Notes: generated by a model not told the origin, from the sequence alone. Counted from the first letter of the stretch, positions 18,857-28,178 are shown. The stretch: 64,000 nt of DNA from Brevibacterium sp. CCUG 69071 (GCF_021023135.1 NZ_PGFV01000001.1:310001-374000); one strand, 5' to 3'. Made by a program: numbers and translations.

Positions 18857-19315
18857 TCACACAGCGGCACGCCATGCATCAAGACCGATGTCGATGATGC
18901 GGGCGTGCCGTTCGTCTGCCAGCGAGTCGATCGACACCCATTCGGCGCGATCGGTCGTCCCGTCGACTTCGAGGGTGCCGAGCGTGCCACCTGTGATCCG
19001 AGCCTGATAGACGACCCGCACCCCTTTGAACGGACGCGGAGTCGACCTGCCGAAGGTGGGGCTGCGACGATTCTCGGTGAAGCTGTGGGTCGTCAGCGGT
19101 CGAACGAGCTCGGCATCGAAGCCGGTCTCCTCCTTGATCTCCCTGATCGTGCCGACCTCGATGCTCTCCTCGTATTCGATCCCGCCGCCGGGCAGCGTCC
19201 ACAGCGCATGAGCGCGATCGTTGCCGCCGTTGAACCAGCTGAGCAGGATCTCATTGTCCTCGTTGACGATCACCGCATATCCGGCAAGTCGCGTGTCATA
19301 GTCGGAGAAGTGCAT
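18857..19315 (-). CDS. NUDIX hydrolase
   Basis: A 152-residue hydrolase of nucleoside-diphosphate-linked substrates. The Nudix box is complete: GGGIEYEESIEVGTIREIKEETGF with the catalytic REIKEE core. The short single-domain form gives no substrate clue. On the minus strand TAGGGT (19327-19322) lies exactly 6 nt before the ATG at 19315, so the mRNA is probably leaderless. It is transcribed divergently from the SRPBCC gene at 19377. Confidence 0.85.
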   Translation of the reverse strand: MHFSDYDTRLAGYAVIVNEDNEILLSWFNGGNDRAHALWTLPGGGIEYEESIEVGTIREIKEETGFDAELVRPLTTHSFTENRRSPTFGRSTPRPFKGVRVVYQARITGGTLGTLEVDGTTDRAEWVSIDSLADERHARIIDIGLDAWRAAV

Positions 19316-19376
19316 GAACTCACCCTACCTGCGCCGGCCTCTTCCCATCCCGGTGCGGGGTGAATAGGCTGTGACC

Positions 19377-19871
19377 ATGGCCGAAGCAGCGAAATACCCC
19401 AATGAGCACATCGTCCGCACTCGCGTGATCGCCGCCCCCGCCTCGGCGATCTTCGCCCTTCTCGCCGATCCCAACCGACACCCGGACACCGAACCGGGCG
19501 ACTGGGTGAGAGGCGCCATCGACACCGGATCGATCACAGCGACCGGACAGATCTTCTCGATGGACATGTTCCACGAAGCGGCCGGCGGTGCCTACCGGAT
19601 CGACAACACCGTGACCACCTTCGAACCCGACCGGGCGATTGCCTGGGATCCCGGCCAGGCCGACGAATCGGGCACCGTCGTTCCTGGGGGATGGCGGTGG
19701 CGCTATGACCTCGATGAAGGCGAGTCCGGCACCGAGGTGACGCTGACCTACGACTGGTCGCGCACCACCGAGGAGACCCGGGAGGCCTTCGGCGGATTCC
19801 CCGTCGTCCCGCCCGAATACCTCGATGCCTCGCTGGAGACCGTGGAACGGGCCGTGACGGGAGCGGAATGA
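19377..19871 (+). CDS. SRPBCC family protein
   Basis: A 164-residue START-like fold protein: HIVRTRVIAAPASAIFALLADPNRHP at the N-terminus is the typical opening helix-grip segment, and the later RWRYDLDEGESGTEVTLTYDW strands fit the superfamily. ATG 19377 is chosen over GTG 19371 because TAGGCT (19365-19370) sits exactly 6 nt before it. Ligand and function are unknown. It is followed after 22 nt by an alpha/beta hydrolase with its own -10-like TAGGCT. Confidence 0.75.
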   Translation: MAEAAKYPNEHIVRTRVIAAPASAIFALLADPNRHPDTEPGDWVRGAIDTGSITATGQIFSMDMFHEAAGGAYRIDNTVTTFEPDRAIAWDPGQADESGTVVPGGWRWRYDLDEGESGTEVTLTYDWSRTTEETREAFGGFPVVPPEYLDASLETVERAVTGAE

Positions 19872-19893
19872 GCGTCCGGGTAGGCTGGTGATC

Positions 19894-20682
19894 GTGACTG
19901 AGATCGCCAGCAGACTGGTCGGTGACACCGGCCCACGCATCGTCTTCCTCCACGGGCTCTTCGGCCGCGGTAAGAACTTCACCTCGATCGTCAAGGCACT
20001 CGAACCCGAGTATTCGAGCCTGCTCATCGATCTGCCCGACCACGGGGACTCCGAATGGACCGAGGAGTTCAGCTACATCGGCATCGCCGATTCCGTGGCG
20101 GAGAAGATCGCCGAGGTGACCGCCCCCGACGATCTGCCCGTGCACCTGGTCGGGCACTCCCTCGGCGGCAAGGTCGCCATGGTCCTGGCACTGCGGCATC
20201 CCGAGCTCATCGACCGCCTCGTCGTCGTCGACATCGCCCCGCAGGCCGGCGGCTCGCTCGGAGTGTTCGAGCATCTCCTCTCCAGCCTCAAAGCTCTCGA
20301 TCTCGACGAGATCACGAACCGGTCCGAGGCGGACCGCGCCCTGCAGGGCCCGATTCCCGAGGACACGATCAGGGGATTCCTGCTCCAGAACCTCAGACCC
20401 ACCTCGGCGGGATATGCCTGGCAGCCCAACCTCGATCTCCTCTACCGGAGCCTGCCCGCCATCGGCGACTTCCCCGACATGGACGGCCGCAGCTTCGACC
20501 ATCCGGTGCTGTGGGTGGCGGGGGAGCGGTCGGATTACGTGTCCCGCGATGACCTGCCTGCCATGCGGGACCTGTTCCCGCGCACGACTCTGCTCACGGT
20601 CAAAGGCTCGGGTCACTGGGTGCATTCGGAGAAGCCGCAGGCCTTCGTCTCCGCACTGCGGACCTTCCTCGCCCGAGGCTGA
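19894..20682 (+). CDS. alpha/beta hydrolase (YbfF/ABHD11-like esterase)
   Basis: A 262-residue serine hydrolase. It shows the oxyanion motif FLHGLFGRGKNF, the LIDLPDHGDSEW segment, the nucleophile elbow GHSLGGKVAM and the catalytic His in GSGHWVHSEKP. This layout resembles YbfF/ABHD11 acyl esterases; the substrate is not known. GTG 19894 is preferred because TAGGCT (19881-19886) ends 7 nt upstream. An in-frame GTG at 19888 is possible but would lie inside the promoter spacer. Confidence 0.82.
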   Translation: MTEIASRLVGDTGPRIVFLHGLFGRGKNFTSIVKALEPEYSSLLIDLPDHGDSEWTEEFSYIGIADSVAEKIAEVTAPDDLPVHLVGHSLGGKVAMVLALRHPELIDRLVVVDIAPQAGGSLGVFEHLLSSLKALDLDEITNRSEADRALQGPIPEDTIRGFLLQNLRPTSAGYAWQPNLDLLYRSLPAIGDFPDMDGRSFDHPVLWVAGERSDYVSRDDLPAMRDLFPRTTLLTVKGSGHWVHSEKPQAFVSALRTFLARG

Positions 20683-20862
20683 GCGCGCAGTCCTGCGTGG
20701 GCCCACTTCGAGTCGCCCCGCCTGCGCGACGACCCCGCGACACGGCGCTGCAGACCCACATGACGCCGGGAATGTCTTCTCGTTCCGTTGCGGAATATGC
20801 TGGTCGGAGACGCTGTTGAGTCACACAGCAGGACGATTGTCACGACGCCTCAGGAGGATTGA

Positions 20863-21771
20863 GTGAGCACAACCATTCCGGCCGATCCCACACCGAAGTT
20901 CGCCGACTACGCCGACGGCTCCCGATTGGCCAGCACCGAATGGGTCGCCGAACACGCCGGCCAGCCCGGGCTCGTCATCGTCGAAAGCGACGAGGACGTC
21001 CTCCTCTACGAAACCGGGCACATTCCCGGAGCCGTCAAGGTCGACTGGCACACCGAACTCAACGATCCCGTCACCCGCGACTACCTCGACGGCGAAGGCT
21101 TCGCGAAGCTGCTCTCGGCCAAAGGCATCTCCCGGGAGGACACGATCGTCTTCTACGGTGACAAATCCAACTGGTGGGCCGCCTACGCCCTGTGGGTCTT
21201 CTCACTGTTCGGGCACGAGGACGTCCGCCTGATGGACGGCGGACGCGCCAAGTGGCAGGAAGAGGGCCGCGAACTCACCACCGAGAAGCCAACCCTCGAA
21301 CCCAGCGAATACCCGGTGATCGACCGCGATGACTCGCGCATCCGTGCCTTCCTCCCCGAAGTCCGCGACACCCTCGGCGACCTGCCGCTCATCGATGTCC
21401 GCAGCCCCGAGGAGTACTCCGGCGAACGCACCCATATGCCCGCCTATCCCGAAGAGGGAGCGCTGCGCGGCGGACACATCCCCGGTGCCCAGTCCGTGCC
21501 CTGGGCGAAGGCCGCGAACGAGGACGGTACGTTCAGAACCGCGGATGAACTGCGTGAGATCTACACCGATCAGGCAGGTCTGGGCACCTCCGACGAGGTC
21601 ATTGCCTACTGCCGGATCGGGGAGCGCTCGAGCCACACGTGGTTCGTCCTCCAGCACCTCCTCGGCTACGACAATGTGCGCAACTACGACGGGTCCTGGA
21701 CCGAATGGGGCAATGCTGTGCGCGTGCCCATCGCCACCGGCTCCGAGGCCGGAGAGGTTCCTGGCCGCTGA
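20863..21771 (+). CDS. thiosulfate/3-mercaptopyruvate sulfurtransferase
   Basis: A 302-residue tandem rhodanese. The N-terminal domain (about 20-140) is inactive-type and contains the [20 protein letters not shown] and [17 protein letters not shown] motifs. The C-terminal domain has [28 protein letters not shown] and the active-site CRIGERSS loop with its Cys. This matches actinobacterial CysA/SseA sulfurtransferases. GTG 20863 follows AGGAGG. The stop overlaps the SufE gene by one base, linking sulfur transfer and Fe-S or cysteine-sulfur metabolism. Confidence 0.88.
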   Translation: MSTTIPADPTPKFADYADGSRLASTEWVAEHAGQPGLVIVESDEDVLLYETGHIPGAVKVDWHTELNDPVTRDYLDGEGFAKLLSAKGISREDTIVFYGDKSNWWAAYALWVFSLFGHEDVRLMDGGRAKWQEEGRELTTEKPTLEPSEYPVIDRDDSRIRAFLPEVRDTLGDLPLIDVRSPEEYSGERTHMPAYPEEGALRGGHIPGAQSVPWAKAANEDGTFRTADELREIYTDQAGLGTSDEVIAYCRIGERSSHTWFVLQHLLGYDNVRNYDGSWTEWGNAVRVPIATGSEAGEVPGR

Positions 21772-22265
21772 TGACTGCCGAGACCGACCCGATCGCACCC
21801 GAAACGACCGATCTTCCCGCGTCGCTGGCCGAGATCGTCACCGACTTCGCTGAGACCGATGCGGGGGACCGTCTGCAGCTGCTGCTTGAGTTCTCCTCCG
21901 AGCTGCCCGATGTGCCCGAGCGCTATGCCGACCACCCGGAGCTGCTCGAAGCCGTCCCCGAATGTCAGTCGCCGATCTTCCTCGTCACCGAGGTCGACAA
22001 CGCCGAGGTGGGGGAAGAGGCCACCGTGCACCTGCACTTCTCGGCTCCGCCTGAGGCACCGACGACCCGCGGGTTCGCCGGTATCCTCCACGAGGGACTG
22101 GATGGCCAGACAGCTGGGACCGTGCTGGCGATTCCCGCCGACCTTCCTCTGCGGCTGTCGATGACGGAAATCGTCAGCCCCCTGCGTCTGCGGGGCATGA
22201 GCGGAATGCTCGCCCGTATCCAGAGGCAGGTGGCCGAGAGGATCGGAAAGATCACAGCGAACTGA
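21771..22265 (+). CDS. SufE family protein
   Basis: A 164-residue SufE-type sulfur acceptor. The active Cys lies in AVPECQSPIFLV, and the RGFAGILHEGLDGQTAG segment plus the C-terminal MSEIVSPLRLRGMSGML-like region (here MTEIVSPLRLRGMSGM) are characteristic. It would take persulfide from a cysteine desulfurase or sulfurtransferase. Start ATG 21771 overlaps the preceding sulfurtransferase stop, as often seen for this gene pair in actinobacteria. Confidence 0.87.
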   Translation: MTAETDPIAPETTDLPASLAEIVTDFAETDAGDRLQLLLEFSSELPDVPERYADHPELLEAVPECQSPIFLVTEVDNAEVGEEATVHLHFSAPPEAPTTRGFAGILHEGLDGQTAGTVLAIPADLPLRLSMTEIVSPLRLRGMSGMLARIQRQVAERIGKITAN

Positions 22266-22277
22266 GGCCGAAATCGT

Positions 22278-22324
22278 TTGGCTGAGCGAATGGATTGAGC
22301 TACATTGTGGTTAGCCTGCCCTTA
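22278..22324 (+). promoter_or_regulatory. promoter with DtxR-like box for the siderophore-uptake operon
   Basis: TTGGCT (22278-22283) and TACATT (22301-22306) are spaced 17 bp as -35 and -10 boxes. Overlapping the -10 end and the predicted start site, TGTGGTTAGCCTGCCCTTA (22306-22324) matches the DtxR/IdeR consensus at 14 of 19 positions. This position fits iron-dependent repression of the permease-ATPase-receptor operon. Confidence 0.7.
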
Positions 22325-22351
22325 ACTCGCCAACGCTGAAGGACCACATCT

Positions 22352-23419
22352 ATGACCGGTCTCGCCACCACACCTCAGGCGAGCGCATCAGCCCAGATCG
22401 GTCAGAAGACCTCGAAGGGCCTGCGCGCGAAGCGGGCTATCGGCCTCGTCGCCGCGATCATCGTGCTCGTCCTCGTGGTCTTGGCCTCGCTGGCCATCGG
22501 TACGAGAGACATGCCGCTCTCAGAGGTTCTCGACGCGTTCTTCAACCCCAGCGGCTCCGATGATCAGCTCGTCGTCCTGGAGTTGCGACTGCCCAGAACG
22601 CTGCTCGGGATCCTTGTGGGCATGGGGCTCGGTCTCGCCGGCGGACTGATCCAGGCGCTGACACGCAACCCGCTGGCCGATCCGGGACTCCTCGGAGTCA
22701 ATGCCGGAGCCTCGTTCGCCGTCACGATCGGCATCGGCTTCTTCGGTGTCACCTCGATCAACGGATACATCTGGTTCGCCTTCGTGGGAGCGCTGCTGGC
22801 CACCACCGGCGTGTACATCATCGGGTCCTCCGGCCGGAACCGTTCCGTCGATCCGATCCGTCTGACCTTGGCAGGTGTTGCCGTCGCGGCCGTGCTGGCC
22901 GGTCTGACGAAGGGCATCCTGCTCACCAACGAACGGGCCTTCGACGCCTTCCGCTCCTGGGATGTGGGAGCGATCGCCGGACGCGGGTTCGACACGATCA
23001 CCGCGGTTGCGCCGTTCATCATCATCGGCATCGTGCTCGCGCTGTTCCTCTCCCACTCACTCAACGCTGTGGCCCTCGGTGACGATCTGGCTGCCAGCCT
23101 CGGCACCTCGGTCAACCGCACCAGGGTGTTCTCGATCCTCGCCGTCACCCTGTTGGCCGGCGGAGCCACCGCTGCGGCCGGCCCGATCGGGTTCATCGGA
23201 CTGATGATCCCGCACATCGCCCGGTGGATCGTCGGGCCCGACCAACGGTGGATCCTGAGCTATTCGGTCATCCTCTCGCCGATCCTCCTCCTCGTCTCCG
23301 ACGTCCTCGGTCGCATCGTGATGAAACCGGGTGAGCTGCAGGTCGGAGTCGTCACCGCGTTCGTGGGAGCGCCCGTGCTCATCGCCCTCGTCCGTCGAAA
23401 GAAGGCAAGCGGCCTGTGA
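22352..23419 (+). CDS. FecCD-family siderophore permease (first subunit)
   Basis: A 355-residue membrane protein of the FecCD/BtuC permease family with about nine to ten helices. Family landmarks are LRLPRTLLGILVGMGLGLAGG, TRNPLADPGLLGVNAGAS, the GAIAGR coupling region and the C-terminal AAAGPIGFIGLMIPHIARWIVG. It forms the translocation channel with the next gene product. It follows the DtxR-box promoter and its stop overlaps the next gene as GTGA. Confidence 0.92.
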   Translation: MTGLATTPQASASAQIGQKTSKGLRAKRAIGLVAAIIVLVLVVLASLAIGTRDMPLSEVLDAFFNPSGSDDQLVVLELRLPRTLLGILVGMGLGLAGGLIQALTRNPLADPGLLGVNAGASFAVTIGIGFFGVTSINGYIWFAFVGALLATTGVYIIGSSGRNRSVDPIRLTLAGVAVAAVLAGLTKGILLTNERAFDAFRSWDVGAIAGRGFDTITAVAPFIIIGIVLALFLSHSLNAVALGDDLAASLGTSVNRTRVFSILAVTLLAGGATAAAGPIGFIGLMIPHIARWIVGPDQRWILSYSVILSPILLLVSDVLGRIVMKPGELQVGVVTAFVGAPVLIALVRRKKASGL

Positions 23420-24519
23420 AATCAACGAATACCTCCGCGCCGTCCGCGGAGCTGGTTCCCGGGAAGGGCTCTGTGGCCGGGGAGAAGATCGATTTCGGTC
23501 GCCCCATGGTGCGCGTCTTCGGTCATCGCATCGATGTCCGGGTCGTCGCCACCGCGGGCATCGTCATGCTCCTCGCGTTGGCCTGCGGCTTCGCCGGTCT
23601 GCTGCTCGGCAAGTTCTCGCTGACTCCGATCGAGGTCTTCCATGGACTGTTCGGACAGGCTGAGAAGCGCATCGTCAATACCGTCGTCGGGGAGTGGCGG
23701 GCACCGCGAGTCCTTGCCGGCATCGTGCTCGGGGCGGGGCTCGGTGTCTCCGGTGCCGTGTTCCAGTCGCTGACCCGCAACCCTCTGGGCAGCCCCGATA
23801 TCATCGGCTTCTCCACCGGCGCGTACACCGGCGGCATCGTCACCATCATCTTTTTCGGGACGAGCTTCGTCTCCACCGCCTTCGGTGCGATCGTCGGGGG
23901 CATCCTCACCGCGGCCCTGGTCTATGTGCTGACCTGGAAGGGCGGAGTCCAGGGCTTCCGACTCATCATCGTCGGCATCGCCCTGACCGCCATGCTCAAT
24001 GCCTTCAACACGTGGCTGATCATGCGTGCGGACCTCGACCTTGCGATGGCCGCCGCCACTTGGGGTGCCGGCTCACTCAACGGAATGGGTTGGTCGACGA
24101 TCCTGCCAGCGGCGATCGGCACCATCCTCCTCGGCCTCGGCTGCGGTCTCTTCGCCCGGGATCTCGGAACACTCGAACTCGGCGACGACACCGCGAAGGC
24201 ACTCGGTGCGCGCAACGAACCGGTCCGTGCCGTGCTCATCCTCGTCGCCGTCGCCCTCGTCGCTGTGGTCACCGCGGCGGCAGGACCGATCGCATTCGTG
24301 GCGCTGGCAGCGCCGCAGATCGGACGTCGGATTGCCAAGGCACAGGGCACGAGCATGCTCAGCGCGGCCGCCGTCGGCGCGCTTCTGCTGGTGGCCGCCG
24401 ACCTCATCGCCCAGCATGCTTTGGGCGACATCCAACTTCCCGTCGGTGTCGTCACCGTCTGCATCGGCGGAATCTACTTGATCTGGCTCCTCATCCAAGA
24501 AGCTCGGAAGGCACAATGA
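23416..24519 (+). CDS. FecCD-family siderophore permease (second subunit)
   Basis: A 367-residue paralog of the preceding permease and its presumed heterodimer partner. It shows WRAPRVLAGIVLGAGLGVSG, TRNPLGSPDIIGFSTGAYTGG, WGAGSLNG, and TAAAGPIAFVALAAPQIGRRI. A cytoplasmic N-terminal stretch of about 45 residues precedes the first helix. Starts with GTG inside the upstream stop, and its own stop overlaps the ATPase start as ATGA. Confidence 0.92.
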   Translation: MKSTNTSAPSAELVPGKGSVAGEKIDFGRPMVRVFGHRIDVRVVATAGIVMLLALACGFAGLLLGKFSLTPIEVFHGLFGQAEKRIVNTVVGEWRAPRVLAGIVLGAGLGVSGAVFQSLTRNPLGSPDIIGFSTGAYTGGIVTIIFFGTSFVSTAFGAIVGGILTAALVYVLTWKGGVQGFRLIIVGIALTAMLNAFNTWLIMRADLDLAMAAATWGAGSLNGMGWSTILPAAIGTILLGLGCGLFARDLGTLELGDDTAKALGARNEPVRAVLILVAVALVAVVTAAAGPIAFVALAAPQIGRRIAKAQGTSMLSAAAVGALLLVAADLIAQHALGDIQLPVGVVTVCIGGIYLIWLLIQEARKAQ

Positions 24520-25358
24520 GCATCATCACCGAACCCTCACAGGCACCGTTGGTCGCGCAGGATCTGGATCTCGCCTACGACAATCGGCAGATCGTCAGCG
24601 ACCTCAATGTCGCTATCCCGGAGAGGAAGTTCACCGTCATCGTCGGGCCCAACGCCTGCGGCAAGTCGACTCTGCTGCGTGCACTGGCGCGTCTGCTTCC
24701 CCCGGCCAAGGGCGCGGTGCTGCTCGATGGCAGCAACATCGCGAAATTGAAGACGAAGCAGATCGCTCGTCGCTTGGGTCTGCTGCCGCAGAGCTCGATC
24801 GCTCCCGAGGGCATCACCGTCGGCGAACTCGTCTCTCGCGGCAGGCATCCGCACCAGTCGTTCCTCAAGCAGTGGACCGATGCCGATGAGACCGCGGTGC
24901 TGGCAGCGCTGCGGGCGACGAACACGGAGATCCTGTCCTCCCGCCTCGTCGATGAGCTCTCCGGCGGACAGCGTCAGCGCGTCTGGGTGGCCATGGTGCT
25001 GGCGCAGGAGACTCCGCTGCTGCTCCTCGACGAACCGACGACCTTCCTCGACGTGGCCTTCCAGATCGAGCTGCTCGACTTGTTCTCCCAGCTCAACAAC
25101 GAACACGGTCACACACTCGTCGCGGTCCTCCACGATCTCAACCAGGCGTGCCGCTACGCCGACGAGATCATCGCGATGAAGAACGGTGCCGTCGTCGCTC
25201 AGGGTGCGCCTTCCCAGATCGTCACCTCGGAGCTCGTGCATGAGGTCTTCGGAATCGAATGCACCGTCATCGATGATCCGGTCACCGGGGCGCCGATGAT
25301 CGTGGCGGGCAAGCCGAAGAAGACCTTCGCCGAACGAGATGCGTCCACCAGGCTCTGA
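24516..25358 (+). CDS. siderophore ABC transporter ATPase (FepC-like)
   Basis: A 280-residue ABC ATPase. Walker A GPNACGKST, Q loop LLPQSS, signature LSGGQRQRVWVAMVLAQ, Walker B LLLLDEPTTFLD and the switch His in VLHDLNQA are all intact. The DEPTTFLDVAFQ segment is typical of iron-siderophore ATPases. It powers the two FecCD permeases encoded immediately upstream and overlapping in translation. Confidence 0.93.
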   Translation: MSIITEPSQAPLVAQDLDLAYDNRQIVSDLNVAIPERKFTVIVGPNACGKSTLLRALARLLPPAKGAVLLDGSNIAKLKTKQIARRLGLLPQSSIAPEGITVGELVSRGRHPHQSFLKQWTDADETAVLAALRATNTEILSSRLVDELSGGQRQRVWVAMVLAQETPLLLLDEPTTFLDVAFQIELLDLFSQLNNEHGHTLVAVLHDLNQACRYADEIIAMKNGAVVAQGAPSQIVTSELVHEVFGIECTVIDDPVTGAPMIVAGKPKKTFAERDASTRL

Positions 25359-25422
25359 GCCTGTCGAGGAACCCTCACACGGCCGGGCTCCCATCACCAC
25401 CCGACTGACAAAGGAATAGCAG

Positions 25423-26370
25423 ATGAAGCGCATCTCGATCACCGTGTCCGCCATTGCCGCCTCCGCCCTCCTGCTCGCCGGATGCTCTGGCGCGGAATCG
25501 GCCGCCGATGAGTCCTCGGAAGCCCCCATCACCGTTAAAACCGGTCAGGGCGAGGTCGAGGTTCCGGCGAACCCTGAACGGATCGTTGCTCTGCAATCTG
25601 CGGCAGCCGACGTGGCGGCGGCGCTTGGGAAGGCACCGAGCGCTGTGGCCGGTTCGACCATGGCCGGTGAGGACGGACGCTATCCCTGGCAGCAGAATAT
25701 CGACGCCGAGACGGTCGATATCACGCTCGTCGGGGAAGAGGACTTCACCGTCGACGTGGAGAAGATCGCTGCACTCGAGCCCGACCTCATCTTCGCAGCA
25801 CCCTGGAACGTCACCGATAAGAAGGTGTACGAACAGCTCTCGGAGATCGCACCGGTGGTGACACCGGACTCGGAGGCAGCCAATCCCGACTGGGACTCCA
25901 CAGTGAAGACAGTGGGTTCGGCGCTTGGTCTTGATGACGAAGCCGAGGATCTCATCAGTTCGACAGAGTCAGAACTCGGCGAGGAAGGCAAAGAACTCGG
26001 CGTCCAGGGCAAGACGTATCAGCTGATCTCTCCGCAGCGGGGTTCGATCTTCTTCGGCAAGGCGAAACCGCTCGAACTCTACGGACTCGAACCGGGCAAG
26101 CATCAGAGCGAAGACGAGGTCAACAGCTACGAACTTTCGTTCGAGAAGATGAGCGAACTCGATGCCGACTACCTGCTGATCTGGCCCTTGGACGATCAGG
26201 GCAAGAAACAAGTCGAAGAGAATCCGGCATATGACTCCCTGCCATCGGTGAAGAACGGAAACGCGGAATTCGTCGACACGGAGTTCGACTCGGCGCTCAA
26301 CGGTGCGAGTCCGGCCAGTCTGACCTGGCTGAATGAGCAGGGCGGGATGAAGGAGATCTTGGGAAAGTAG
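25423..26370 (+). CDS. iron-siderophore substrate-binding lipoprotein (operon member)
   Basis: A 315-residue lipoprotein: signal peptide ending LLAGC (about 20), then the class III binding-protein body with GEVEVPANPERIVALQSAAADVAAALG, KIAALEPDLIFAAPWN and KMSELDADYLLIWP. It ends the permease-ATPase operon, separated by 64 nt and with its own ribosome site AAAGGAATAG. It differs considerably from the receptor at 17821, so two receptors may deliver different siderophores to the same permease. Confidence 0.9.
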   Translation: MKRISITVSAIAASALLLAGCSGAESAADESSEAPITVKTGQGEVEVPANPERIVALQSAAADVAAALGKAPSAVAGSTMAGEDGRYPWQQNIDAETVDITLVGEEDFTVDVEKIAALEPDLIFAAPWNVTDKKVYEQLSEIAPVVTPDSEAANPDWDSTVKTVGSALGLDDEAEDLISSTESELGEEGKELGVQGKTYQLISPQRGSIFFGKAKPLELYGLEPGKHQSEDEVNSYELSFEKMSELDADYLLIWPLDDQGKKQVEENPAYDSLPSVKNGNAEFVDTEFDSALNGASPASLTWLNEQGGMKEILGK

Positions 26371-26403
26371 GATCGCGGTCGCCCAGAGTCGCCGGTCTTG
26401 TGG

Positions 26404-27375
26404 TCAGGCCTCTGCGGTCCTGTGCTTGCCGCCCTTGAACAGCTTCGTGAAGGCGATGGCAATGCCGGCGACGATCGCTCCCCAGATGGCCCCGAGGATG
26501 AGTGAGAAGAAGGTGTTGACCAGCCAGGCGAGGAATCCTCCCACGCCTGCAATCGCGGCCAGTGGCTCCTCGAGGTGGTGGACGAAGCCGTAGAGCGCGT
26601 GCCAGCCGAGCTCGTCAGTGCCGACGAGGATGATGTGGCCGCCGACCCAGAGCATCGCGAAGGTGCCGACGACGGACAGGCCGGCCAGCAGCTTCGGCAT
26701 AGCTTGGACGAGGAAACGGCCGAACTTCTGGGGTCCCGGTGCGACCCTCTGTGCCATGTGCAGGCCGATGTCATCCATCTTCACGATGAGTGCGACGACT
26801 CCATAGACGCCGATGGTGATGGCCAGAGCGACGATGACGAGGATGATGGCCCGGGGCAGGAGCGCTTCACTGGTCACCTCGTTGAGGGCGATGACCATGA
26901 TCTCGCAGCTGAGCACGAAGTCGGTGGTGATGGCGGAGCGGACGATCTTCTTCTCGGCGTCTCCGTCGTCGGACTTCCCGTGCTTCGATTCCTTCTTCGG
27001 TTCCTGGTGGTGTTCGATCCAGCCGAACTTCTCGAAGATCTTCTCCGCGCCTTCGAAGCACAGGTAGGTGCCGCCGACCATCAGCAGGGGCGTCAGCAGC
27101 CAGGGCACGAACTGGCTGAGCAGAAGGATGATCGGCAGGATGATGACGATCTTGTTGACCAGCGAGCCCAGGGCGATGCGTTTGATGATCGGGAGTTCGC
27201 GGGCGGGGTTGACGCCCTCGACGAATTTCGGGGTCACTGCGGCATCGTCGACGACGACGCCGACGGTCTTCGCTCCTGCGCGTGAGGCACCCGCGGCGAC
27301 GTCATCGAGGCTGGCTGCGGAGAGCTTGACCAGAGCCGCGACGTCGTCGAGGAGTGCGAAGAGGCCTCCGGCCAT
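26404..27375 (-). CDS. DUF808 (YedI-like) membrane protein
   Basis: A 323-residue inner-membrane protein of the DUF808 family. The N-terminus MAGGLFALLDDVAALVKLSA and the following DDVAAGASRAGAKTVGVVVDDAAV are diagnostic. A cytoplasmic Lys/Glu/His-rich loop (about 122-145) and about six hydrophobic helices follow. No function is established for the family. Its ATG directly abuts the stop of the preceding META-like gene, so translation is probably coupled. Confidence 0.85.
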   Translation of the reverse strand: MAGGLFALLDDVAALVKLSAASLDDVAAGASRAGAKTVGVVVDDAAVTPKFVEGVNPARELPIIKRIALGSLVNKIVIILPIILLLSQFVPWLLTPLLMVGGTYLCFEGAEKIFEKFGWIEHHQEPKKESKHGKSDDGDAEKKIVRSAITTDFVLSCEIMVIALNEVTSEALLPRAIILVIVALAITIGVYGVVALIVKMDDIGLHMAQRVAPGPQKFGRFLVQAMPKLLAGLSVVGTFAMLWVGGHIILVGTDELGWHALYGFVHHLEEPLAAIAGVGGFLAWLVNTFFSLILGAIWGAIVAGIAIAFTKLFKGGKHRTAEA

Positions 27376-27702
27376 CTATCGTCGCCCGCCGCTGGTGTCG
27401 GGGCTTTCGGCAGCTTCGTCTCTGATGAGCACCCCGAGGTTGTTGTCTTCTGAGTCGTAGAGCTTGAGTTCTCTGCCGTCGGGTTCGACTCGACGCGCCT
27501 TCGTCACCCAGGTCACCATGTTGGGCGCTGCCATGAGCGTGGAGACCGAGGGCTTCACAGTGGGGCCGTTCTCTTCATCAGTCCAAGTGGTGACGATCCG
27601 GTTGGCCCCGTCGCTGCCGGAGAGCGAGCCGTCTTCTTTGAACTCGAGGAATGCGCGTGCGTTCTGCTCGGCAACCCATTTTCCGATGACCGAATGTGTC
27701 AT
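27376..27702 (-). CDS. META-domain-like small protein
   Basis: A 108-residue cytoplasmic-looking protein with the META/HslJ-type pattern GKWVAEQNARAFLEFKEDGSLSGSDGANRI and a hydrophobic Met-rich middle. The upstream gene encodes a secreted version of the same motif (GKWTSPEAGDPFLAFAEDGSLKGSDGCN), so the two are paralogs. A strong ribosome site GGAGAAGGAAG precedes ATG 27702, which overlaps the upstream stop as ATGA. No signal peptide is visible. Function unknown. Confidence 0.68.
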   Translation of the reverse strand: MTHSVIGKWVAEQNARAFLEFKEDGSLSGSDGANRIVTTWTDEENGPTVKPSVSTLMAAPNMVTWVTKARRVEPDGRELKLYDSEDNNLGVLIRDEAAESPDTSGGRR

Positions 27703-28178
27703 TTGTCTTCCTTCTCCAGTCCGCCGATGACTTTGCCTTGACCGTCCATGACCTTCATGACATTGCCTTCGATCGATGCGCTGGCTGCTTTGCTCAGCCA
27801 GGTGTCCACTCCGGCGCAGGCCTTCTGTGTGGACATGAACGATTCGATGGTCACTGTGTCGTCTTCGACCTTCCACGTCGTCGAGATCGCGTTGCACCCG
27901 TCCGAGCCTTTGAGCGAGCCGTCTTCGGCGAACGCGAGGAATGGGTCGCCAGCTTCGGGGGAGGTCCATTTTCCGGTGGGATCGAGGGCGCCGGCGTCAT
28001 AGGTCGGGCTCTCGCTGGCAGCGGATTCGCTCGGGGACGAAGTGCTCGGTTGTCGGGGGTCGACCCCGGTGTCGCAGGCGGCGAGTGGAAGAGCACAGGC
28101 GAGGATCACCACGCCCAGGGCGAGTCGGGCGCCGCCCCGGGACACGGCTGAGGTTCTGAACAGAGTGTGGTTCGGCAT
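27699..28178 (-). CDS. META-domain lipoprotein
   Basis: A 159-residue lipoprotein. The signal peptide ends PLAAC (about 35), followed by a Ser/Pro/Glu linker and a META/HslJ-like domain with EDGSLKGSDGCNAISTTW and a Cys-containing STQKACAGVDTWL segment. TATGAT lies 6 nt before ATG 28178, suggesting a leaderless mRNA and setting the start, although the frame is open further upstream. First gene of a three-gene unit with the non-secreted META-like gene and DUF808. Confidence 0.78.
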   Translation of the reverse strand: MPNHTLFRTSAVSRGGARLALGVVILACALPLAACDTGVDPRQPSTSSPSESAASESPTYDAGALDPTGKWTSPEAGDPFLAFAEDGSLKGSDGCNAISTTWKVEDDTVTIESFMSTQKACAGVDTWLSKAASASIEGNVMKVMDGQGKVIGGLEKEDK

